Source of the DNA: an uncultured Paracoccaceae bacterium
GTDB lineage: Bacteria; Pseudomonadota; Alphaproteobacteria; Rhodobacterales; Rhodobacteraceae
Direction of reading: 5' to 3'
Assembly: GCA_947492825.1 (NCBI GenBank)
Contig: CANLNT010000002.1
Span: 380,501 to 444,500, forward strand
Length of the DNA: 64,000 nucleotides
Of this stretch, positions 54,342-64,000 are shown piece by piece. Every line of letters begins with the position of its first letter. Within the stretch, counting starts at the first letter, position 1. A model generated the notes under the pieces. The model saw nothing but the letters and a program-made list of their open reading frames with translations, did no database searches and was not told the origin of the DNA. Both the position numbers and the translations under genes were made by a program.

Positions 54342-56687
54342 TCAGTGCAACTGTCCCTGCACGGTTGATGTCAATTCCGTCAAAGAGAATGGCTTGGGCA
54401 AGAAGACCGAATTTGGAATGCGGTCGTCGGTGTCGGAAAACGCGTCTTCGGCGTACCCGGACACAAACACAACTTTAGTATCTGGTCGATCCACCAGCGC
54501 CTCTCTGACCCAGGTTGGTCCGTCCATGCCGGGCATAATGACGTCGGTGACGAAGATATCGACGCTCAAATCCTTATCGGACAAAAGCTCAAGCGCCGCC
54601 TCGGCGCTGTCTGCTTCGAGCACCGTGTAGCCGCGTAATTGAAGCGCGCGGCTGGCAAAGGCCCGTACGGGTGCTTCATCTTCGACCAGCAATACCACCC
54701 CTTCGCCGGCCTCGCTGCGGATGCGTGGTTGTTCAACCACCAGCGGTAGACTTTCGGCGACCGGCAGTGTGTAGGCGGGGAACAACAGCTGAAATTCGGT
54801 CCCCGATGTCATGTCACTGGTCGCAAAGATGAAACCGCCGGTTTGTTTGACGATGCCATAGACGGTCGACAAGCCAAGACCTGTGCCTTCGCCAGTGCGT
54901 TTGGTGGTGTAGAAGGGTTCGAAAATCTTGGGCAGGCGTTCGGGTGGGATACCGTGCCCTTCATCTATGACTTTGACCACGACGTATTCGCCAGGCGGAA
55001 TCGTGGCGCGATCGCGTTCGAGTACCCGTTCCACGACCATATTCTCTGTCTTGACTTTGATCTCGCCGCCTTTGGGCATGGCATCGCGGGCGTTGACCAC
55101 AAGGTTCATCATAACCTGTTCCAACTGCCGCTTGTCGGCTTTGATCGAGGCAAGGTTCTGATCGTGATCCAGCGTCAGACGCACCTTTTCACCCACAAGC
55201 CGGTTCAGCAGATGGGTCAGATCGGCAAGCGTGTCACGCAAATCGATCCGTTCGGGCTGCAGGTTCTGTTTGCGAGAAAACGCCAAAAGCTGGCCAACAA
55301 GGCTTGCCGCCCGGTTTGCGTTTTGGTGAATCTGAATGAGATCGCCGTAGTCCTGATCGCCCTGGTCATGGCGCAACAAAAGCAAGTCGCAATGCCCTGA
55401 GATGGCGGTAAGCAGGTTGTTGAAATCATGCGCAACCCCGCCTGCCAATTGCCCGATGGCCTGCATTTTTTGGCTTTGCACGAATTGCGCTTCGAGCGTT
55501 TTGAGTTCGGTCACATCGTTCAGCACCGCAATCAGTTGCGGCCCCTCGCTGCCTTGGGCGTGGTTCAGCGTGACCTGCACGAATGTTTCATGATGATCCC
55601 CGCGTCCGCGTAGAAATTGAGAAACATGTCCGCCTTGACCGTTAACAGCCTCGCGCAGCCAATCGCCGATAGGGCGGCCAAGACCATCAAGGACATCCTG
55701 CACCTTTTGTGACCGCGATTCGTCGATCCCGAGCAGCTGCCGTGCCTCGCGGTTGGAGGCGAGAATATCCCCTTCCTCTGCGATCTTCATCAGCGGTACT
55801 GGCAGGTCCTCGATCGCATCCCAGCCGCCAGCCATAGGTCGCGCAATTGACCCGGACCCTTCGTGGGTTGGCAATGCATAAAGCTCTCTTCGCCCGGCGG
55901 GTCCGTTCACAATGGCAACCAGGACATCTTGTGCGCCATCTTCGCATTGGACGCGCAGTACCTGACCGTTGCTCAACTCGGTCGTTCCAAAGACATCAAC
56001 CAGCGATTTTGGTCGACGCCCAAGCAATTTGCGAAATGCTTCATTCAGATAGAGGATCGCGTTCGACGGCCCCACAGTCATCATCGGCAGCGTCAGGTTA
56101 TCCGCAGCGCGCCCGGATGATCGGGTGTTTTTGCCGGTGTCGTCCAGACGCCAAAGCTGCGCGTCGTCGGCCACCTGGACCACCGACAGCCGGAATTGAC
56201 CATTACGAGTCGAAAGGTCCTCTTTGGCAGACCCTACTGTAAAGGCCCGGTTCTGAAGTCGGTATAGAGCTACCTCAGGATTGGCGAGAATTTTGCCAAA
56301 TGCGGTCGTCAGGTGGTCCTCGCTGGCGTCGCCAAAACGTTCTTCGGCCGCGGCATTCGCGAATCGAATCTCACCTTCAGCATCTGTCAGAAAGGCAGGG
56401 TCTGTGTCGTGGCTGATCAACGCACGTACGGCGTCTTCCAACGCAGCCTTTTCGCGCTGCTCCTTCTTTTGCGCGGGGCTTAGCGCGGCCGGCCAGCGCC
56501 CAGCGTAGATGGCAATCACTGTCAGGGATAACGCGAAAATACCAAGCCCAATCCGCAAAAGCGGATGGCTAAGAAACACCGATGCGGCAGAGGCAATTGC
56601 GGCGCACAAAAGGAATACCCAAGCCGGCGGACCGAGCCGTCCATCATCCGTCACCAATGTGCGCAGCTGCCGTTGATCCGCGTCCAA
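54342..56687 (-). CDS. cckA: Cell-cycle hybrid histidine kinase CckA
   Basis: The 781-residue kinase has two N-terminal membrane helices (about residues 22-62) and PAS domains ([19 protein letters not shown] near 95, [19 protein letters not shown] near 205 and [19 protein letters not shown] near 293). The H-box has His420 in [17 protein letters not shown], and the ATPase domain has [19 protein letters not shown] receiver domain with [11 protein letters not shown] ends the protein. This is the CckA layout; it phosphorylates ChpT, then CtrA. The start is a TTG at 56687 with AAGGGG upstream. A perfect CtrA box lies 41 bp before it. Confidence 0.93.
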   Translation of the reverse strand: MDADQRQLRTLVTDDGRLGPPAWVFLLCAAIASAASVFLSHPLLRIGLGIFALSLTVIAIYAGRWPAALSPAQKKEQREKAALEDAVRALISHDTDPAFLTDAEGEIRFANAAAEERFGDASEDHLTTAFGKILANPEVALYRLQNRAFTVGSAKEDLSTRNGQFRLSVVQVADDAQLWRLDDTGKNTRSSGRAADNLTLPMMTVGPSNAILYLNEAFRKLLGRRPKSLVDVFGTTELSNGQVLRVQCEDGAQDVLVAIVNGPAGRRELYALPTHEGSGSIARPMAGGWDAIEDLPVPLMKIAEEGDILASNREARQLLGIDESRSQKVQDVLDGLGRPIGDWLREAVNGQGGHVSQFLRGRGDHHETFVQVTLNHAQGSEGPQLIAVLNDVTELKTLEAQFVQSQKMQAIGQLAGGVAHDFNNLLTAISGHCDLLLLRHDQGDQDYGDLIQIHQNANRAASLVGQLLAFSRKQNLQPERIDLRDTLADLTHLLNRLVGEKVRLTLDHDQNLASIKADKRQLEQVMMNLVVNARDAMPKGGEIKVKTENMVVERVLERDRATIPPGEYVVVKVIDEGHGIPPERLPKIFEPFYTTKRTGEGTGLGLSTVYGIVKQTGGFIFATSDMTSGTEFQLLFPAYTLPVAESLPLVVEQPRIRSEAGEGVVLLVEDEAPVRAFASRALQLRGYTVLEADSAEAALELLSDKDLSVDIFVTDVIMPGMDGPTWVREALVDRPDTKVVFVSGYAEDAFSDTDDRIPNSVFLPKPFSLTELTSTVQGQLH

Positions 56688-56728
56688 ATCCGAGCCCCTT
56701 TGTGTTGGGCTTTGCTAGCGCAGACTGC

Positions 56729-56743
56729 TTAACTAAACATTAA
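56729..56743. promoter_or_regulatory. CtrA box upstream of cckA
   Basis: TTAA at 56729-56732 and at 56740-56743 are separated by seven bases, a perfect match to the CtrA consensus. It sits in the 84-bp gap between rsmB and cckA. It suggests feedback control of cckA by the regulator at the end of its own pathway. Confidence 0.75.
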
Positions 56744-56771
56744 GCGCGCTGAGCATTCTCGGGACAGGCAA

Positions 56772-57929
56772 TCAGACAAGTTGCAGGATCGCAAGAAAAA
56801 ACCCGTCATGCGTGTGTGTTGGCAAGAGCTGCTCACGGACCGTAAGCCGGAAATCGGGATGCTCTTTCAAGAAATCGTCAACAATTTCATCGTTCTCCTG
56901 ATGCAGGACAGAACATGTCGCATAGGCAAGATGACCACCGTCTTTTACCCGTTTTGCCCCTTGTCGGATTACGTCTCGCTGCATTTCGGACAGTTCTGCA
57001 AGGCGGGCCGTGTTCAGTGTCCACTTTGCCTCGGGCGTGCGGCGCCACGTGCCGCTGCCCGAACAGGGGGCGTCGCAGAGCACCAGATCGAACAATTTTT
57101 TGGGGACATCTTCTGCAATGGTGATCGACACATCGGCGCGTGCGGCACGCGCAGGGATATCCGCCATCCGCCGCGCAGCGATGTCATGTGCCGTAATCTG
57201 GGCATCAGTCATATCGGCCAGCGCCAGCGCCTTGCCGCCACCGCCCGCGCAATAGTCCAGCACACTGCCACTGACAAAGGGCGCAACCGTCTGCATCGCC
57301 CATTGAGAAGCCGCATCTTGCAGCTCGACCAGGCCATTCTGAAACGCAGCGCTCACCGCGACGCGGCGCGGGTTTTCCACAACTTGCAAGGCTGTTTTGA
57401 TACCCGCGATTGGTTCGGTTTTGACGCCGACGTCCGCCAGCGCCAATTGTGCGGTGTCCCGACTACCACTCCGCAGGTTCACGCGCAACGACACCGGCGC
57501 GCGGTTCTGTTGGCATGTAGCTGTTTCCCTCGCTTGGTCCCCCAGATCGGCCTGCCAGGTGGGCCAAAGCCAGTCGGGCATGTCGAATGCCTCGGCATCG
57601 GTCATTTCAGGTGATTTCGGTGCAGCCTCTGTTGTTGTCAGTTCGGTTGGACCATAACCGCCAGCGCCAAAGACGGTGGTTGGATCAACTCCACCTTTGC
57701 GCAGCAAGCCAAGGATCAATGCGCGCCCACCGATTCCGCCGCCCCAAGCGGCGACGCTGCGCTTTTGTCGCAGGACGTCATAGACGTGATCGCGGATCGC
57801 CGCGCGGTCCTTTGACCCGGCAAAGCGGTTTTGGCGCGCCCAGGTCGTCAGCACCCGTTCTGCGGGTTGCGCGGCGCCAATCAAGTCAAGAATTTCGATC
57901 GCAGCGGCATAGCGGGCAGCAGGCGTCAT
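56772..57929 (-). CDS. RsmB/NOP2-family RNA methyltransferase
   Basis: The 385-residue enzyme has an N-terminal NusB-like helical region (about residues 1-130) and a C-terminal SAM domain. Visible are DYCAGGGGKALALADM near residue 230, LCDAPCSGSGTWRRTPEAKW near 285 with one catalytic cysteine, and LAYATCSVLHQENDEIV near 335 with the second. It forms 5-methylcytosine in RNA, probably 16S rRNA C967 as RsmB does. It lies 39 bp after guaB on the same strand. Confidence 0.9.
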   Translation of the reverse strand: MTPAARYAAAIEILDLIGAAQPAERVLTTWARQNRFAGSKDRAAIRDHVYDVLRQKRSVAAWGGGIGGRALILGLLRKGGVDPTTVFGAGGYGPTELTTTEAAPKSPEMTDAEAFDMPDWLWPTWQADLGDQARETATCQQNRAPVSLRVNLRSGSRDTAQLALADVGVKTEPIAGIKTALQVVENPRRVAVSAAFQNGLVELQDAASQWAMQTVAPFVSGSVLDYCAGGGGKALALADMTDAQITAHDIAARRMADIPARAARADVSITIAEDVPKKLFDLVLCDAPCSGSGTWRRTPEAKWTLNTARLAELSEMQRDVIRQGAKRVKDGGHLAYATCSVLHQENDEIVDDFLKEHPDFRLTVREQLLPTHTHDGFFLAILQLV

Positions 57930-57968
57930 GCGGTTACCGCACTTGATATTGAAATGATGCGAGTGGCC

Positions 57969-59453
<1,485 letters not shown>

Positions 59454-59460
59454 CTATTGC

Positions 59461-60228
59461 ATGGTTACCCCACCTGTGAAAGGCCAAATTGTCGCGAACA
59501 TGCTTGTCCCCACCACATCTTGGGCGCATCCTCGCGCAATGGGACCTCCGACATCAACGCAAACGCCACCGCCGTGGCGCAAGAGCCTGCCGCGATTGAT
59601 ACTGCGGCTGGCCGTTGCAGGGTTGCTGGCCTGGTTAGGGTTGCAGTTCTACGAATGGGTTTCTGTGCAGGCGATGTCGATGACAGGCATCGGTGGCAGC
59701 CAGATGATGCTGGGCGTGCTGACATTGGTCTTGATCGGTTACGCAATCCTGCTGGCGGTTCCCTTTATGCCGGGGGTCGAGATTGGCGCGGCCCTGCTGC
59801 TGATGGAAGGGGCGAGGATTGCACCATTCGTTTATCTGGCGACAGTGATCGGACTGGTGCTTGCCTTTGTTGTCGGTCGAAATGTCTCGCTCAAATGGCT
59901 GCATCATGTCTTTCGCGACCTCCACATGTTGCGCGCCTGTGCGTTGATTGACCGGATCCGAACGCAAGAACCACGGGACCGTCTGAACGGGCTTTCTGAC
60001 GCACTTCCCAAACCGCTGGCGCAGGTGCTGATTGGTTGGCGCTATCTGACCATCGCCGCTTTGATCAACCTACCGGGATCGGTGGTGATTGGCGGCGGTG
60101 GCGGCATTCTGATGCTGGCCGGGATCAGCCGCCTGTTTCACCCCGCCTGGATGCTGTTGACCATCGTGCTGGCGGTTGCGCCGGTGCCACTGGGCGTCTG
60201 GATATGGGGCACAGACCTTTTGCGGTGA
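59461..60228 (+). CDS. Membrane protein of unknown function
   Basis: The roughly 255-residue protein has four to six predicted helices, including LRLAVAGLLAWLGLQFYEW near residue 43, LGVLTLVLIGYAILLAVPFM near 83 and LLTIVLAVAPVPLGVWIWG near the end. A glycine-rich segment, SVVIGGGGGILMLAGISRL, lies before the last helix. I do not recognise the family. The start is uncertain: ATG codons at 59461, 59500 and 59539 are all in frame and none has a clear ribosome-binding site. It is divergent from guaB. Confidence 0.7.
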   Translation: MVTPPVKGQIVANMLVPTTSWAHPRAMGPPTSTQTPPPWRKSLPRLILRLAVAGLLAWLGLQFYEWVSVQAMSMTGIGGSQMMLGVLTLVLIGYAILLAVPFMPGVEIGAALLLMEGARIAPFVYLATVIGLVLAFVVGRNVSLKWLHHVFRDLHMLRACALIDRIRTQEPRDRLNGLSDALPKPLAQVLIGWRYLTIAALINLPGSVVIGGGGGILMLAGISRLFHPAWMLLTIVLAVAPVPLGVWIWGTDLLR

Positions 60229-60328
60229 CCGGTCGCATGACGCTGCGCATAATGATTATGCCGTGAATTGGCCTTTTTCATCGCTGACATTCCGCTAAGT
60301 TTCGGACAATGCGTCAAAAAGGCTGATC

Positions 60329-62368
60329 ATGCGTAACGATCCTCTTGTCATCTTCACCCCGTCGGGCAAGCGCGGGCACTTTCCCGTTGGCACGCCGATC
60401 CTGACCGCTGCGCGGCAATTGGGTGTCGACCTTGATAGTGTCTGCGGCGGACGAGGGATTTGTTCAAAGTGTCAGATCACACCCGGTGTTGGCGAATTCC
60501 CGAAACATGGGCTGACCGTGGAAGTGGATGCCCTTTCGGAATGGAACAGTACCGAACAACGCTACGACGACATTCGCGGTCTGAAGAAGGGCCGGCGTCT
60601 GGGATGTCAGGCGACGGTGCAAAAGGACGTTGTCATCGATGTGCCCGCCGAAAGCCAAGTGCACAAACAGGTCGTTCGCAAGCGCGCCGAGGCGCGCGAC
60701 ATCGTCCTGAACCCTTCAACCCGGTTGTACTACATCGAGGTTGCCGAACCCGACATGCACGACCCCTCTGGCGATCTGGAACGGCTAATCACAGCGCTGC
60801 GCCGCGACTGGGATCTCCCGGCGCTCGAGGCGGACCTAGGCGTGCTGACTAGTCTGCAACCGGCCCTGCGCAAGGGGCAATGGAAGGTCACCTGTGCTGT
60901 GCATCTGGGCGACGCGACCTTCAGCCCCCGGATCATGCAAGTCTGGCCCGGTTTCTACGACGGATCGATCTATGGCTTGGCGGTTGACCTTGGGTCCACC
61001 ACGATCGCGGCCCACCTGTGTGACCTGCATACCGGCGACGTTGTTGCATCATCGGGCGTGATGAACCCGCAGATTCGATTTGGTGAGGATCTGATGAGCC
61101 GTGTCAGCTATGGCATGATGAACCCCTCAGGCGCCGAAGAAATGACCCGCGCCGTGCGCGAGGGGATGAACAGCCTCTTCGTGAACATCGCGGCCGAAGC
61201 GGGCATTGACCGCAATCTGATCGTGGACGCTGTTTTCGTCTGCAACCCGGTGATGCATCACTTGTTCCTTGGCATCGACCCGTTTGAGCTGGGCCAGGCA
61301 CCCTTTGCCCTTGCAACTTCGGAATCTCTATCGCTGCGCGCGTTGGAACTCGATTTGAACCTGCACCCCGCCGCACGGGTCTATATGTTGCCTTGCATCG
61401 CGGGGCATGTGGGTGCGGACGCCGCCGCGGTCGCGCTTTCGGAAGCGCCCGACAAGTCCGACGACCTTGTTCTGGTGGTGGACGTGGGCACGAACGCCGA
61501 AATCCTGTTGGGCAACAAGGACAAGGTGCTGGCCTGTTCGTCCCCCACCGGGCCTGCGTTTGAAGGTGCGCAGATCAGCAGCGGCCAGCGCGCGGCCCCT
61601 GGTGCAATTGAACGGGTTGAAATTGATCCGGCGACCAAGTTGCCGCGCTTCAAGGTCATCGGCTGTGATCTTTGGTCCGACGACCCCAAATTCGGGGCAG
61701 AGACTGCGACCACCGGTGTGACAGGCATCTGTGGATCAGGCATCATCGAAATTGTCGCGGAAATGCGGATGGCCGGCATTGTGGACGGCCCCGGCCTGAT
61801 CGGGTCAGCCGAACAAACCGGGTCCCCCAATTGCTTTCCCGAAGGTCGCACCAACAGCTACTTTGTGTATGACGGTACGTCTGAGGGCGGACCCAAGATC
61901 ACCGTGACAAACGTGGACATCCGGCAAGTCCAGATGGCCAAAGCCGCGCTTTATTCCGGTGCGCGCCTGCTGATGGACAAGTTTGGCGTGGACAAGGTTG
62001 ATCGCGTGGTGCTGGCCGGGGCTTTTGGTGCGCATATCTCGCCCAAGCACGCCATGGTGCTTGGCATGATCCCCGATGCGCCGCTGGACAAGGTGACCTC
62101 TGCCGGGAACGCCGCCGGCACAGGCGCGCGCATCGCGCTTTTGAATACCAAGGCGCGGGCGGACATCGAAGAAGTCGTCCACAAAATCCATAAGATCGAA
62201 ACCGCGATCGAGCCGCGCTTTCAAGAGCACTTTGTCAATGCGTCCAATATCCCCAACGCAGTTGAACCATTCCCGATCCTGAACACCATCGTCGATCTAC
62301 CCGCTGTCAACCATAACCAAGGTGGAGACGATGGAAGTGGTGGGCGCAGACGCAGACGACGCAGCTGA
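60329..62368 (+). CDS. RACo-like corrinoid activation protein ([2Fe-2S] ferredoxin plus ASKHA domain)
   Basis: The 679-residue protein has an N-terminal ferredoxin domain with cysteines in DSVCGGRGICSKCQIT near residue 36 and LGCQATV near 92, a linker, and an ATPase domain of the DUF4445 type (GLAVDLGSTTIAAHLCDLHTG near residue 215, LVVDVGTNAEILLGN near 385, VLAGAFGAHISPKH near 570). It should use ATP to reduce inactive Co(II) corrinoid of methyltransferases. It ends in a glycine stretch and RRRRRRS. No corrinoid protein or methyltransferase partner lies beside it. Confidence 0.88.
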   Translation: MRNDPLVIFTPSGKRGHFPVGTPILTAARQLGVDLDSVCGGRGICSKCQITPGVGEFPKHGLTVEVDALSEWNSTEQRYDDIRGLKKGRRLGCQATVQKDVVIDVPAESQVHKQVVRKRAEARDIVLNPSTRLYYIEVAEPDMHDPSGDLERLITALRRDWDLPALEADLGVLTSLQPALRKGQWKVTCAVHLGDATFSPRIMQVWPGFYDGSIYGLAVDLGSTTIAAHLCDLHTGDVVASSGVMNPQIRFGEDLMSRVSYGMMNPSGAEEMTRAVREGMNSLFVNIAAEAGIDRNLIVDAVFVCNPVMHHLFLGIDPFELGQAPFALATSESLSLRALELDLNLHPAARVYMLPCIAGHVGADAAAVALSEAPDKSDDLVLVVDVGTNAEILLGNKDKVLACSSPTGPAFEGAQISSGQRAAPGAIERVEIDPATKLPRFKVIGCDLWSDDPKFGAETATTGVTGICGSGIIEIVAEMRMAGIVDGPGLIGSAEQTGSPNCFPEGRTNSYFVYDGTSEGGPKITVTNVDIRQVQMAKAALYSGARLLMDKFGVDKVDRVVLAGAFGAHISPKHAMVLGMIPDAPLDKVTSAGNAAGTGARIALLNTKARADIEEVVHKIHKIETAIEPRFQEHFVNASNIPNAVEPFPILNTIVDLPAVNHNQGGDDGSGGRRRRRRS

Positions 62369-62369
62369 C

Positions 62370-63092
62370 TTAGGCTGCTCGTCTAAACGCTGGCCCGGTC
62401 TGAAAAGGTACGGCCAGCATTGGCGGCATTTTATATGCTCCCTTTGCGCGACGCGAGGTCCAGACAAAGGTTTCCACATATGGCGCCTGACCCGTCGCAC
62501 GGCCCAAAATCATTGCACCGACGATCCCGGTGTAAAGCGTCAGAAGGTAGAGTGGATAGGCCAGCATCAGCGCGTCGAGCTTTCCAACGGCCAGCGTGGC
62601 AAGTCCGGCAGCGACAAGTGACACAACCCATGTGGTCATCGTCTCGCTGCGTGGATCGCGGAAAGCTTTCCAAATTGTCAGGCCCCCCGCCAGCAGGCTG
62701 ATGCCGATCGAAATCGCAAGCGCAAGTCCCGGCGTGTCGGTCATGTACCACAACCCCAGGCCAAATGCCGCCAGCAACAGGATCACCTTGTTCCGCCGAC
62801 TAAGATACGCACCAAAGCCGCGCGTGATGGATTGCAAAAAGACAATCACCGTACCGCTGACCTGCACCACTGCAAACCAGATGGCAGGCCCCGGCCCGGC
62901 GGCCAGTTGCGTCGCGAGCGCAATCGACCCAAGCACCGACCAAATCAACCAACCCGCCCGATCCGGCTGTGTTCGGCCTTTGGCGGTATCAATAATGTAG
63001 GGGACAAAGGCAAAAGTGCTGAGCAGTCCCGACATTAGACCAAGCAGCAACAATGGGTCCGCGAACAAGCGGGTCACAAACGCATCAATCAT
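62370..63092 (-). CDS. Membrane protein of unknown function (PQ-loop-like)
   Basis: The 240-residue protein has seven to eight predicted helices. LSTFAFVPYIIDTAKGRTQP near residue 23 followed by DRAGWLIWSVLGSIALATQL resembles the PQ-loop/SemiSWEET-type repeat, where a proline in the first helix is followed by a Pro-x-x-x-Trp segment. The second half has WKAFRDPRSETMTTWVVSL, a similar repeat. The function is unknown. It is convergent with the RACo-like gene, with stops one base apart. Confidence 0.65.
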   Translation of the reverse strand: MIDAFVTRLFADPLLLLGLMSGLLSTFAFVPYIIDTAKGRTQPDRAGWLIWSVLGSIALATQLAAGPGPAIWFAVVQVSGTVIVFLQSITRGFGAYLSRRNKVILLLAAFGLGLWYMTDTPGLALAISIGISLLAGGLTIWKAFRDPRSETMTTWVVSLVAAGLATLAVGKLDALMLAYPLYLLTLYTGIVGAMILGRATGQAPYVETFVWTSRRAKGAYKMPPMLAVPFQTGPAFRRAA

Positions 63093-63663
63093 GAAACGCG
63101 ATCCAGCAATAAGGATTTAGGGGAAGGACCCCCCATCTATTCCCTGCAACCTATCCAGCGGGCTGATACCTCGACAGTCAGGTATTCCAGACCTGTCCAA
63201 AACATGGGATGTGTCACCAGAAAGTCAGACGTCCAGATGCGTGAAGGGGCCGTGCGCCTGCTCGGGGTGACAGTGGGTTGCCCGCAGTGCCCCGTGTCGT
63301 GAAGCCGCAAGATCTGGTACGGGTCTGTCTAGGTTTCATCGCGGCAGAATTTATTGCCCGGCCGATTCAAGACCAACGGTTGGCGGAGACTGATGATGAA
63401 GGCGCGAAGACTCCTCTTGAATGCCCTCCGAATCCCTACGCGCCTGTGCGTCTTGGGCGCGATCTGACCGATAGGAATCGTGCAACTGTGCGATCTTCCG
63501 GCGGTCGAGCGATCCAAGAAAACCGCACTTTCGATGAATTCGACCTTGGAAATGCGAAAAATGTATAGTCGTTTAGGCAAATCATATTGGTTTAGATGCA
63601 GTTCAGTCGACACCATAAGACACGGTTTGAATTTAGGAACCCGAGATTTCTGGGAGGAAAATC
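63093..63663. other. 571-bp gap upstream of the ABC-transporter gene, no supported gene
   Basis: Open frames up to 96 codons occur on both strands, but none has a ribosome-binding site, family motifs or base use like its neighbours. The part near 63560-63640 is AT-richer and probably holds the promoter and operator of the downstream gene. The GGGAGGAAAATC just before 63664 is its ribosome-binding site. I could not identify an insertion-sequence remnant. Confidence 0.5.
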
Positions 63664-64000
63664 ATGAAATCACTGATGAACTCGGCTCTGGGCCTTTCGC
63701 TGGTTGTTGCAGGCGCAACAACAGCAACGGCTGACAGCCACGCAACTGAACTGACAATCGCAATCGTCAACAACGGCCACATGATCAACATGCAGACCGT
63801 TGCGGAAGCTTACACCGAAGAAACCGGCGTCGTCCTGAACTGGGTCTCGCTGGAAGAAGGCGTTCTGCGCGAGCAGGTGACCTCTGACACCGCAACCGGT
63901 GGTGGCCAGTACGACATCATCAACATCGGCATGCAGGAAGCACCGATCTGGGGTGCCGCAGGCTGGATTGAGCCGCTGAACTTTGGCGCTGAGTACGACG
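63664..64000 (+). CDS. Sugar-alcohol ABC transporter substrate-binding protein (SmoE-like), N-terminal part
   Basis: The first 112 residues are present and the window ends inside the gene. A signal peptide (MKSLMNSALGLSLVVAGATT, cleavage near residue 23) is followed by ELTIAIVNNGHMINMQTVA, LNWVSLEEGVLREQVTSDTA and YDIINIGMQEAPIWGAAGW. This is the start of the SmoE/MtlE group of periplasmic binding proteins for sorbitol and mannitol. The ribosome-binding site GGGAGG is strong, as for an abundant binding protein. Permease and ATPase genes would lie beyond the window. Confidence 0.88.
   Translation, partial: MKSLMNSALGLSLVVAGATTATADSHATELTIAIVNNGHMINMQTVAEAYTEETGVVLNWVSLEEGVLREQVTSDTATGGGQYDIINIGMQEAPIWGAAGWIEPLNFGAEYD

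Noticed and set aside
63190-63310. Possible transposase remnant
   Set aside because: A short run resembling REGAVRLL-type transposase starts was seen, but no further similarity, terminal repeats or catalytic residues could be found.
63278-63568. A 96-codon plus-strand open frame in the gap before the SmoE-like gene
   Set aside because: No ribosome-binding site, no recognised motif, and a composition that looks non-coding; an overlapping frame of similar length exists on the other strand.

Overview
The window is a GC-rich, gene-dense chromosomal segment of an alphaproteobacterium, most likely a marine member of the Rhodobacteraceae (Roseobacter group). This rests on gene order and content: parAB-rsmG-mnmG-mnmE-rho-hemJ facing maf-aroE-coaE-dnaQ-secB, a RegB-SenC-RegA redox cluster, CckA with TTAA-N7-TTAA boxes, an alphaproteobacterial Mic60/HemY pair, and a SmoE-like polyol-binding protein. 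It is mostly core genome. I saw no insertion sequences, prophage or CRISPR arrays.

Layout. 1-8626: malic enzyme (cut by the window edge), mutS, a DUF465 protein, ppk2, the heat-shock pair hrcA-grpE, and rph-rdgB-hemW. 8623-16342: a minus-strand block parB-parA-rsmG-mnmG-mnmE-rho-hemJ ending in a 400-bp AT-rich gap that looks like oriC. It holds several one-mismatch DnaA boxes, an IHF match and an AT-rich core. Two perfect 16-bp parS sites lie inside the first codons of mnmG and rsmG. 16343-19041: maf-aroE-coaE-dnaQ leave the gap in the opposite direction. 19034-28956: secB, fxsA, a Tim44-like protein, mltA, an Smr protein, an MFS transporter, hslU and hslV separated by two other genes, a capsule-synthesis-like protein, a GFA protein and trxA.

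29015-39002 is a minus-strand block in the order divL-like, tsaE, amgK, murU, addB, addA. It combines cell-cycle signalling, tRNA t6A synthesis, cell-wall recycling and double-strand-break repair. 39070-46342 holds regB, senC and regA, then a LysR regulator, a truncated acetyltransferase, an HD hydrolase and ahcY. 46355-54196 carries an extensin-like protein, DUF2853, DUF1761, an EVE-domain protein, gpsA and tsaD, then hemD-mic60-hemY and tRNA-Thr(CGT). 54342-64000 carries cckA, rsmB, guaB, two unknown membrane proteins, a RACo-like corrinoid activator and the start of a sugar-alcohol ABC transporter gene.

The most notable signals are: the probable replication origin with its parS sites; perfect CtrA boxes directly upstream of both cckA and a DivL-like gene that lacks any kinase domain; and a perfect 11-bp hairpin that buries the ribosome-binding site of ppk2 directly before its start codon. 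No wholly unknown multi-gene system is evident. Start sites were chosen from ribosome-binding sites, gene overlaps and family length, and are inferences.
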